Shown piece by piece: positions 44,344-56,300 of a DNA stretch of 64,000 nucleotides (its first letter is position 1; each line of letters opens with the position of its first letter). The stretch is from Macquaria australasica (lineage: Eukaryota > Chordata > Actinopteri > Centrarchiformes > Percichthyidae): contig SEMN01000041.1 in the NCBI GenBank assembly GCA_005408345.1, positions 51,001 through 115,000 of the forward strand. The letters are read 5' to 3'. The position numbers and the translations under genes were made by a program. Below the pieces are notes generated by a model. It saw nothing but the letters and a program-made list of their open reading frames with translations, was not told the origin of the DNA and did not search any database.

Positions 44344-47300
44344 GTAAGAAAAACTCTTTTTCTCTCTCTCTATCTCTCTCAGCTAGAAGAGTAAATAGCT
44401 TCCTGTTGAGAGCACTTTATATTTCTTGGGTTAAAAAATGCTCACAGTTTGAGTTTTTGAATGCTGAACAGCTGAACTCAAACTAAACGTGTTTGTTTCC
44501 ACTCTGAAACTTTGCCCAAGGAGCTGAAGGAATACTTTTCAGATTCTTTCCCCTCGTGAGCTGAAAACCTTTCATATTTTTTTTTGTACCTTTTGTCTCA
44601 GGATCTCTAAATTGTCGTCCAAGAAAAATGCAGAAGATAAATCAGAGTCACGTTCTGGGTTATGATGCTGAGTGCTCTGAGTATTCTGATCGGGGCACAA
44701 TGAGATGTAATTGGTATATTAGAGTCTATTTATGAATTTATTAGACTAATGACTCCTCGGGGAAATGGCGCCCCCACTCCACCTAACATCAAGCAAAGGG
44801 GGAAGTTGGACGCTTGTTAGGACCAGGCTGAATATCCGCCTGTCAAATGAAGTGAAATCTAAAAGGGTGCAGGAGACACTGAAATCAATGAGGTGGCAAG
44901 GATGTGAATCAATATGCATAAATTAATGCTGTTGACTGCTCTCTCTCTCTCTCTCTCTGTCTTCCTCTTTCACATTTACTTCCTCCCCTCCCCTGCCTCT
45001 CTGTGTCTGTCTCCGTTTGCCTCAGTCGCTGCTGGAGTGGAAGAAGTTTGCTGTATTTGTGACGCTCCGCCTCTTAAAGAACCCCTCATAAATTGTCTTA
45101 AATGTCGCCACGGTAAGGAAGCACGCCTGATCATACACCAAGCGGTGGTTCTCCACCAGTTCTCGCACTGACCTTGACGATTTGACACAGTACGGTAAAT
45201 AAGTGTGGCTCTTTAAAGAAAACAGCACAGAAAACCGTGCATAGTAAGTGACAGATATGAGTTGCTGCACCTGCATCCAGATTGAAAAAGAGATACCCAT
45301 AGACATTGAACTTTATTCACAGACTTAAATGCCATGAGATGTCTTCACTTGGGCTAATTTAGACATATTTAAAGACAAAAAATACTCTGCATTGAATAAT
45401 AATTTGTGTCTGATTTGCTTTTTCCACAAACAAACTGTCTAAACTCAAATTTAAAGTGAGCAGAGAGAAACTTTCCTCCTTCAGCAGATGAATGTGACAC
45501 CAGCCTTCTAGCGTCAAACTCTGCACATACATCATCCTGCACAGTGAAGGTCAAACAACCAAGCAGAGTAGCAACAAGCAAAAAAATGGAGGGGGGCTTT
45601 AAAAGTATTGATGATGAAACAAAATATACCGAAGTGCAAGTGGGAAGAAGTTTTACAAACACTCAGCAGCAGGATGCACAGGCAGGGAAAAGCAGCAAAT
45701 TGTACCGCCATGTCTTCACGGCTCATTCAGACGAACAGGGTTGCTGACAGTTTGTTTTGAGGAAAAAGCAGACAAACATACTCCCTCCTCCCTAGATGCA
45801 AATAGTATAGTAAAACGTTTTGCATGCTGCTGAAACAAAGAAGCAGAGCACTAAACATGGAGCTGCTCTGCCATTATTGTCACTCCGGCTGTCTGTCTCG
45901 CAAACACGAATTAAACGCTCTGCCTCCTCCTCCCCATTACAGGTTATCATCCAGAGTGCCACACGCCAACCATCGAACCGGAAGCTGACAGCGATTCGTG
46001 GATATGTCGACAATGTGTCTTTGCAGTCTCAACCAAGGTCAGGCTGCTAATCTCTCCGTCTCACACTCTGGGGAAAAACATTCAGTGTGTAATATGGGAG
46101 GAATCCAGTCAAATATATCAGGCTTTGCTGCCGCTGTACTGTTGTGTACAGCAAAAAATGGGTTTATTTGAGGCAAAAGCACACTAATTCTCTCAGTATT
46201 GACTTCAATATTAGATGTTCTACATTGTGTCCGAGAAATCATGGAGAATCAATAGTTATGAAGCTGAAAAATTACGCTGAAGTTGAGAGAAGTACATTTA
46301 AAGTCAATCAATCACGTGTGCTCCAGTTCTGCAGATATGAGATGAGAAAGCACCCGGTTAATTGTCAATCGGTCAATGTCCATATCTCATTGTCCAGACT
46401 TCCGCTGCTTCGGACACTATCTCTCACAGCTGACCTACAATAAAATGAGACGAATTGCTTTCTCCCCACCGAATGCGATCCGTCTCCCTCGCTGTTCTGA
46501 CATGACAGTGATTTGAGGGGTCACCGACCAATCAGTTCTGTCCTAAAATTGTGTTTTCAGAGAGGTGGGGCCCTCAAACGGGGACGCTTCGCCCGGCTCA
46601 TGCAATTTATGAAACTCCGGCTCCCCTACCAGCTGTCGTCTTTAGACTGGGACCCGCAGCATCTGACCAATCAGCAACAGTGTTACTGCTACTGTGCCGG
46701 ACCTGGAGAGTGAGTGACACTGCAGAGGCCAGTTAAAGTTTGAATGTACAGTTCATGTATGCTCTTTAACATAATGGGTGTTTTCTCTGAAAGCGTGATC
46801 TCATCTAAGTCAAAGTCATCTTGTGGATTATTTGCAAATTGCATGCAGCACATCAGATGTGTCAAACAGTATTAGCAGGATTTCTTTGAGTTTGTTTTGA
46901 CTTTCTTGGAATGATATATGAGAGATCAATTCAGATACTGTCAGGTAAGTTCAAAAAAATCAAAAAAAAAAGGTACACCAAACTATCTTTTTCATGCATT
47001 TGCTGTGTTTTTCATACTTTGTTGCTTTGCTTATGTTGCACTCTTTTGCTTATGTGGCAAACCCCCACCCACCTGGCACATAAAGAGGTATAAAACAAAC
47101 TCATATCCAGCTGCCATATCTTTATGAGAAGCAGGACCCAGTGGGAGTTTACACCTGAAGACACATTTCAGCTTAGAATATGAGAACTGTCAGCTGCCTT
47201 CAGTCCTCCTTCAATTATGCATAAAAACAAACTTGTCTGGTGACAGATGTCGGACACATTCATTAATTCATTCATGTGTTTAAAGTCTCTTAATGTTTTC

Positions 47301-50300
47301 ATGTTCGACTGCAGGTGGAACCTGAAGATGCTACAGTGTGGAAGCTGTGGTCAGTGGTTCCACGAGGCCTGCACACAGTGTCTGACCAAGCCATTACTGT
47401 ATGGAGACAGGTGAGCATTACTGTAAAAATCTCTGGACTCTTAATAACTCTAAAATAAATTAAAAAAAGGAATTTGTCTGGTTGGAATTTGGTGCAGCTG
47501 ACGCATGTTAATAATTTTGACCGTACACTTTGAGTATGTTCATATGCACACCAAAACTCAGTTTATCTGGGAGTTTTAAGACAGTATTTGGTAGAGCTAG
47601 ACTGATATGAACAGGGTTTGTATAAAGTCTTGAAAGTTTGGAAAATGCTTAATTTTAACCGTTATGTTTTCAAGGTTAGGAATATGCTTGCATTTGAATA
47701 TACTCCTTGAAAAATGCTTGAATTTTCAACATAATCTGGTGTTTCATCATCCACACAATCACTCATGTAAACCAAAAATCTTTTAATATTTGAAATGAAA
47801 CGATCCTGTCGTCATATTTGTTTGTTGTCTCCTGACATTTATAGTGACAATTTAGATGTGATGATAAAAGCTTCAAGAGTCTGGAAAGTTTTGGTTTAGG
47901 TACCTTGAAAGTACTCGAAAAGTGATTCAATTTTACTCTTAAAAACTTGTTCGGACCCTGTATGGGATTTTTTAAGCAGATACCAATATTTAAGAATGAA
48001 AATAAACACATTCTTATAGTGATACATTGGCTGATATTGGCTATTTCTTTGCTATTTTGGCACTGATCTCACATTTAGTCATTTAAGGAATGGTAACAAG
48101 GATAGTACAGAACAGTAAACTGCCAACAGTAAAGTAAAGAAATAAATATAAGATGTCAGTAAATTTTGAACATTGAATCGTTATAAATAAAACTTTTAAA
48201 TAAGAATCAATTGAAAAATTTTAAAACTTGAATTAAAGAAATGAAGATGAACAAATTAAGAAAAATAAAGGATAAAAAAGACATAAAAATGTAGCCTGTA
48301 AAACTGTTTTTACTGCACTTTTTATTTGCATATCTGTCAACATATATATTTGTGGTAAGTCAATATTAGCTGATAATATCATGCCGGCGTATCAGTCAGG
48401 ATTTAATACTTGGATTGTGTTTTCAACAGAGACGTGACTTCTCTGTTGACCTGGTTTACATTGACCAGTCATTTTTTTATTGGTCTACCGCTCTTAGGTA
48501 CAATATTCAGGTTAGACTGAGCAGAAACCTGCCTGTGCTAACTGAGTTACATATACTCTAACTTCCTAGGGCTGCAACTAAAGATTAATTTTATTTTCGA
48601 ATAATCTGCCGACAATTTATTTGATTAATTGACTATTCGTTTAATCTATAAAATGTCAGAAGAGTACCAGAATTTCTCAGAATCAGAGGTAACATCTTCA
48701 AATTGCTTGTTTTATCCAACCAACATTCAAAAAGCCAAAGATATTCAGTTAACAATCATATAAAACAGAGAAAAGCAGCATATTTAAGAAGCTGCAACCA
48801 GTGAATGTTGATGAATAGCAAACTATTAATCGATTATCAAAATCTTCTGTCCATCGGCTAATAGATTAACCGTCTCTGCAGTAGATCCCAGTCTGATTAA
48901 GATAACCAGATGAAGACGTCTACATGACAGCTCACTTGTCAGAGAATTACCTTAATTAGCTTAAGACTAAATTATTAGCGTGCATGTTAATGTACTCACT
49001 GACTTGTGTGACAAGGGCAAGAGCGCCTCACATACTCAGAGCAGAGGGACAGTGACAGACAGCAGAGCAGACATATCACCTCCCTGGTACTAGTTCAGAC
49101 ATGATGTTGAGAGGATATGCAAGCTGCTGATCGTAGTGCAGTTTGATGAGCTGCATCTCATGCGTGTAATAAAATGTATCCATCCATTAAGTTATTATTG
49201 TCATTAACCATCTGTGTTAGCCGACTGGGTTCTACACCCACCGTGACACTGTGTTATTGCCGAAACCTGCCTGACGCGGGAGGGGGGACAAAAAAGGAGG
49301 GATTAGATTTAGATTGACAGTCGGGGAGAGTGAAGCCGGATTGGTACAACATCTGCTGAGCAGGTGATGGAGGAAGAGTGAAGACTGAGTTCACAGTTGG
49401 AATAGTAAGCATGTGCTGCCGTCGTACTGTGTCTAGCGCTTCATCTTTCTCAATGACCTTCAGCGAACACATGCATATAGATGGACAGATGCACGCAGTG
49501 TTGTGGTATGAGCTGAGTTTCAGGGTCACCCAAAACAGAATGTTGCAGTGAAACAGATACACCTGTCTGTTTATTTTCAGTTCAGGTTGATTTATATGAT
49601 ACAATGTCAAGAGGAGAGAGACTGCAAGGAAAGTAAAGGGGGAAAAAATTACAGTGTAGATGGATAACTGATGGCTGACAGCTAAATGATAAGAAGTCTG
49701 CAAGGTGGAAACTTGTTTTGGACAAAAATAGTTTTCACAGAGTTAATATGCGATGTACAGATTGTATGTGAGGATAAAAACAGAGGACTCATATTTCACA
49801 TAGAAAAGACAAAATTTAAGATGACAGCTGTTCTTTGAAACTAAATGACAAACAATCAGAGTAATCAAGGAGGAGAAAAATACACTTTTTTTAACAATAA
49901 ATAATATTTCGCATGATGCCTGTCTGATTTATGTCTTTTTTTCTTTCTTTTTTTTTAGGTTTTATGAGTTCCAGTGCTCAGTATGTACAAAGGGACCAGA
50001 GACCATCCAAAGACTACCCATGACCTGGTGATGTTAACAGTGAAACCTTTACTGACATGCTACAATTTTACACAGTGGTTATTTGAGAGTAATAGAAAGA
50101 AACATCAGTTTCATATTGATGTTTTTCTTCTTCCATCACATTTTAAAGAATAAGTAATTTCTGGGTCTAGTTTGAGAGAAAACCTAATTGTGTTAGTCAG
50201 TGGTACTTCACACAACAACACAGCACAGACTGATGTTGCTGTATGTAATAAAAATGTGGTATGTCAAGCTAGGCTCACAAATTATTCTGAATATTGTTTT

Positions 50301-53300
50301 CCAGTTTTATTTTTTGGGTCTTTTTATGTATTTTACCTGTTTCTTATTATCTAATTCTTACTTCTTCTTTTTTAATTTTAAAATACAGGGTGGATTTGGC
50401 TCATTTAGTGCTCTACCATCTCTCGCTGTGCTGCAAGAGGAAATACTTTGATTTTGACCATGAAATCCTGTCCTTCACCAATGAGAATTGGGAGTCGTTG
50501 CTGCTAGGCGTGGTATTGATATTTCCTCGTTTAAGCACCATGATGAAATGATGTGAAATGCTGCCACCCTTTTTTGCATTTGAGACTTAAAGCTTATTAA
50601 GCACCATTAAAGTAACATTTCAAGTTAAAAATGTATGACCTCTACCTAAGCTTAAAGGGGAACACCACTAAGTTAAAGAAGTATATATAGTATTGTATGT
50701 TTTAATGATCCCATCCTTTTTTGGGTTGATGTACCCCCACAGCTCTACCAGATGAGCTCAAGTACCCCTCGCCATCCGTCCCAAATGTGTCAATTTCAGT
50801 TGACTTTAAAGTGTTATAAATTACTTTTAGCTAACTATTTGAACCATATAACGACTACTTTTTAGCCAACGATCAACTATTTATCCAATACGTTTAGCTA
50901 TTTCAACTGTTTATAAATTACGTTTAGCTGTTTCAACTGTTTATCGAAATACTTTTAGAAATGTAAGGTAGCTATTTTATCCATTACTTTGAGCTATTTC
51001 AACTGTTTATAAATTACTTTTAGCTAACTATTTGAACCATTAACTGTTTATCCAATACTTTTAGCTAAGTATTACACTGTTTAATACTTCAGTCAGCTCA
51101 TCGTAGCTGGTAGCTTACTGGTTATTGTGAAAATAAAGATCTGAATCACAGAAATTTCTGTACCCCAATGGTACCCCAATCACTGATCTGGGACACCCTG
51201 ACCAGCATTTGTAAATATGAATGAGTTTTGACAAAGTGCTGAGGCTCAAAGCTGTGATACCACCTGGTTTAAAGTCTGAAGTTGATCCACAGAGAATAAA
51301 TAGGAAGATAAAAGTTGATGTGACTGAGAGAGACACCAAGGGGGGATTTTCTGAGCATTTCCTGTACATCTATCAGAGGTTTTGGCTTCTCCTTTAAGCT
51401 GTTTTTAAAAAGACATTTTGAAAAATATTGTTTGTCCCGTCATCACATGACAGCAGGGTTTGTCAGCTATGTAGCTGCAATAAGTACTTTTCCATTTTAA
51501 AAGTATTGCTGTCAGCGACTGTGAAAGAAAATTATTGTATGCATTAAAGGTCTTCTGTCTGATGGCCGTTCACTGTGTAAACACGGCTTTGATTTTTCAT
51601 TCCTGTCTGTCCTCTAGCTCTCTGACACGCCAAGGCAAGACCGCTGTCATAATCTCCTCAACGCTCTGAACTCCCACAAGGACAGGTAAGTCATCGCATA
51701 TGATGAGAAGAATAAACACCGACCACACATGACTGGATTGATTAGTATCCCTCCATGAATAGAGGGCTCTTCTTAGTGCTCCGTAGTTTGTAAAGTTGGA
51801 CGTGCAGGCTGAAATTTGTGAGGTGAAGTGTGTGACTTTGAATAAAGAGGGAGCAAAATGTAACAGCCAATTAGACCAGATGAAATATATCACTTTTTGG
51901 TGCTTATTTAGTCTTGTTAGAAGAGGACTAAGTCATTATTAAATCACAATAACCAGTCTAGATGTCTAATTTCTAGTGTTTTTTTATTGAAATTTAAAAA
52001 AACAAAACAAAAACAAAAATGTTGCAGTCACAAAACTGCAAATTTCCCCAGACAAAGTCCTCTCTAATTATGTATATTTAATTACACAGTCACTATGTTT
52101 GAAATGTTCCTGAGTCTACTTTTTCAGCACAGTACATTTTGTTACATAACCTTAAATTCATTATTAGCATCAAAGAGGAGTAATGGAAAACACACACACA
52201 TACACATGATGATACATTTTAAGAACCAGCACCAGACTGTACAAGCTGTTTTGTTTCTCTGATTTCTCCCCAGGTTTGTCTCTGGAAAGGAGATCAAGAA
52301 GAAGAAGTGTCTTTTTGGGCTTCAGGTCCGAGCCCCACCTCCGCTGACGTCTGATTCCTCGCCCCTCATCACCGACCCACCTATCAACATCACGCACCGG
52401 AGAAGGTCAGAGTAAGGACAACGTCTCTCTTTTCAGCTCTTATCTCAATAAGAGCTCTGGGATTCCCGCAGGGCATATAGTCATTATGCATGAACAATTA
52501 ACTTTAGGAATCAAAGGACTGCAATTTTCATATGCCAGCAAAAGTATCGGTGTCTTAATACGCTCCTAAAAGAATATAAAGCCCCCCTGTGTGCTTACGC
52601 TTGTACATCCATCAGTGTGTGTGTGTGTCTGTGTGTGTGTGTGTTTGCATGTGTCCTGTAGTTTGCAGATTTCAAAGACACGTTTTTCATTTTAGTAATT
52701 TTTTGCATTTAGCTGGTGCTTATTCAGACTGAATTACAATGAAATTATTTGCAGTGGAGAAGTACATATATCATAGTTGAGTCTCTGGAACACACAGTAT
52801 AACACAGTATAAAGTTTGGTTATTTGGAAACAATGTACGTATATTCAGTAATTCATCCTCTAGGTCCCTTTGCTCATCTAAATATCTACAAGCTGCAAAT
52901 TTCTAGTAGACAGAAAGAAACACTCATCTTATTGGCTGGAATCACTTCAGGCTTCATCCCTTTTTTTTGACAGAAATCTAAGAAGTTCAGTTTGACTAGG
53001 GTGAAGTCCATTTCCTTCTTCCCAAATAAACAGAAGCAACAAATATTACTTTATCCCTTTCCAGAGATATGTGCTGTCTAAACTTATACTTTCTCAAGTT
53101 AACTGGCAACCAGTAGTAAAGAATACAAGAGTGAAAGTCCCTGTGTTGACTTGAAACCCGTATCCCTGCACTCATAGATTATTCACAATGTGATGTTTAA
53201 AGTAACTAAGGCAGAAAAGGGTTTTTGCCCTGTTACCAGCTGATGCTAAAGATGGTGATGTTGGTCGTCAGTTGGTCAGTTTTTATCAATTTTACACACA

Positions 53301-56300
53301 CAAAACAAAAGACGTCTCGGTAAGTGCAGGACAGATTGCCATAAAGTTTGATGTTTCATTCCTGGCTCAGGGGGAAGTAACATAAAGCTATAGTTGGATA
53401 AACCAAATTCAAGTTTAGTACAGATATTAAATAAAACAAAAACAAAATACAAATACAAACAAAGTGGTGTCTCTCACAGCCAGAGATACTTTATCGCCTC
53501 TGATCGACAGGAGCAGGCGACTGGTCTTAGCTTCCTGAAACAGTTAACACAGAAACACAATATACAGGACATAATATGTGTGTTATGGATATTCATAAAC
53601 CTCAGAAGATAATTTCTAATGATTTAAATGACCCCCTGACATAAGTCTAGCAGCACCAACAACACTGTCTTCTATAACCGGGACTAAGTTGAGGTACAAA
53701 ACTAATTTTCATCGTCGTTGTTGGTTTTCATTGGATTCCCACTTGCACACAAGAAATATCAAAGTCTAAAATGTCAGATTGCAACACAATTTCCAGAGAC
53801 CATTAATGCTTTCCAGAAGGTAAACCCTCTCCATGTCAGACACCACCGTATCTTTTGTGTCACCCTCAGGCCAAAATATCAACTCTGCACACAAGATGTC
53901 TCATAATCAAGTGGCCAGATTGCCATGCAATTTGCTGAACACACTCATGCTACTACAAGGATAAATCCTTTTGATCTTAATGACTCCGTGGTCTTTTCTT
54001 TAGCATCGCCCCCCAGGACAAAATTTTCATAAACTTTTCATAAACAAGTCAGGAGACGAGCTCCAGGATTTAAGTTTAGTTTCACGCAGAAGAAGATGAA
54101 TGATAAATGAGGGAAATCTGGGGAGGACGAGTGTTTTATGTTATTCTTTACATATTACATATTCAACCTCCCTGCTGATGATGTTTGGGCTCATATATGT
54201 AAAATGTGTTACTAATATAATACATCAAAATCATTCAGTATATCATCTCACTGCTTGTATTTTACACCTCTCAGTAGGCATTTGTGGAGACACACTAATA
54301 AACTAAACATTGCACATTGGGACTCTATGTGTGTGTGTTTATGCTTGTATATAAATTTATGTGTGTTTTTGTTCACTTCAGCCCGTTGTCACTACCCTGC
54401 CAGAGGAGAGTGGGGGGGCCAGAGTCGCGTAAATCAAAGCGTCGCATCATGGAGACACAGGTCAGTGCCTCTGTCTCCAACTGGGGGCGGGGGAAGGAGG
54501 TCTGGGCCACAAAACCTGTCTGATTATTTTTTTTCCTCTTTTTCTTTTTTTTCTTTTTTTTTTTTATGCAGCCGAGTAAACAGCTCTCTGTGATCCAAAT
54601 AACCTGTCAGTCAGACGCTGTGATGAAGGTTCATTTCACAGTCTAGATCAGTCAGCGACCCAGTGCAGCTCAGTATTTTTCTTCTCCTTTTTCACTGTAT
54701 GGTTAATGCCTGCTGATGCTTTAGTGTCTGTGGTTAGAGTAAAGGTATAGCGTGTGAGAGATGAAGTGCAGTGTGTTTGGTTCAGTTAAAATGTATAATT
54801 CAAATGCAAACTTGGCTGCACAAAAACCCGCTCATGTATTTCATCAACATCTGCAGTCCAGCACCGCATTTATCGTGAGCATCAAACCCAATTTCCAGCG
54901 GATCACATTGAAACAGGCAACATCACATGTGGCAGTTACTATTTTTACACATCATTCTTAACCGAGAATGCTCATTGTACTGCGTCCTCCTACACAACAC
55001 TCTGATCCGTGTGTGTGCACATACAGTAATCCTGGAACAATACGCTCCGCAGAGCACTCGTTTTCACTCTGACACATCCAGGGCCCCATTGTGCTCCTAT
55101 GATTGATGCTAATCTCCGTCCGTCTTGGAGGAGCAGGTTCGTTGTAGTGAGGAAAGTGAGATGGGAAGGAATGCTGATATGCATAGCCTGGGATCACTTC
55201 CAAGTGCACTTTGCAGTCGATTACAGTTTGGCCAGGTGGTGCTGGCACCTTGACAGTGCAGCATTGACGGAGCACATCCATTTAAAGGCACAGACGTCGA
55301 CTAAGGCCACTGAATAATAATCTCCCATCCTCATAGTAATGCTAGAGAAGGGAATGATAATGGGCCAAGTGTGGTGCCATATGTCACAGTCCAGCGATGG
55401 GAAATGCAAAAACCTATAGGTGACGTTTCCAGTGATTGATTGCTCGGAAGATGCTCTGATGTTTTTACTTTTCATGGGTCGTGAGTCGGTGTGTCGGGAG
55501 AGCTGCCTCAATAACCAGCCAGCTCCATGAAATGTGCTATGGAGGTGATACAGTTAAGCGGGACATCCTGTGGCTGTGTCTGATGAGCCTTGATGATGTG
55601 ACTCACATCCAATAATGCTAGTAGTGTGGATTTATAGACATATCTACCCATATCTGCCCTCAGGCAATGCGGGAACATGGAATTCAAGCTCTTACGTGTT
55701 TTTTTTTAAGAATGCAAAAAAAAAAAAAAATACAAAATGTATATCAACTCAGTTTTAAAATGTTTTCTTATTTAGATGTATTTATATATAAAAGAAGAAT
55801 GTTCCATATGCAGAATTAACTTTATCCATGTCTGAGCACGGAGGTGTCAGAGCTTGATTGACTCCTGTGATGATGTTGGCATCCCGACAAAAGCTGATCT
55901 GCGTGTGTCTCCTGTGCCCAGGCTTGTCCACCGCCAGTTGCTGCCAACCCCATTGAGCTACTGCCATGTTGCCATGGCTACATGGGAGGGGCCAGCCTTT
56001 ACAACTCCAGGAAGTCAGAGGAGGAGCTTAGTTTGAGGTAAGGGGTGTTGTACCATTTCAGTACATTATTGATGGGTATGAGAAGAGTTAAAGGGTCACA
56101 TCACTGGTATTACAAGTAACACAGAACTCTATGAGACACTATACAAATATTATAGGAGACATCAGGAGAGCTTGTGATGCTTCTGATAATAATGATAGTA
56201 GATAGTGTAATGCGACAGAAAAAGAAATCTTGCAACAACACAAACATAGTTTACCTCAGCCCCCTGGAGGCAAGGATGCTGCAGCACCCTCAGCACCCCT

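Larger units (their letters stand above)
46561..50027 (+). other. phf1: phf1 second PHD finger exons
   Basis: Exons 46561-46709, 47315-47410 and 49959-50027 encode RGGALKRGRFARLMQFMKLR, CYCYCAGPGEWNLKMLQC, QWFHEACTQCLTKPLLYGDR and FYEFQCSVCTKGPE. All zinc-binding cysteines and the histidine of FHEAC are kept. Confidence 0.92.

Noticed and set aside
54958..55281. 107-codon minus-strand ORF in a phf1 intron
   Set aside because: No recognisable domain, overlapping open frames on both strands and no clear splice sites; likely chance in a GC-richer intron patch.
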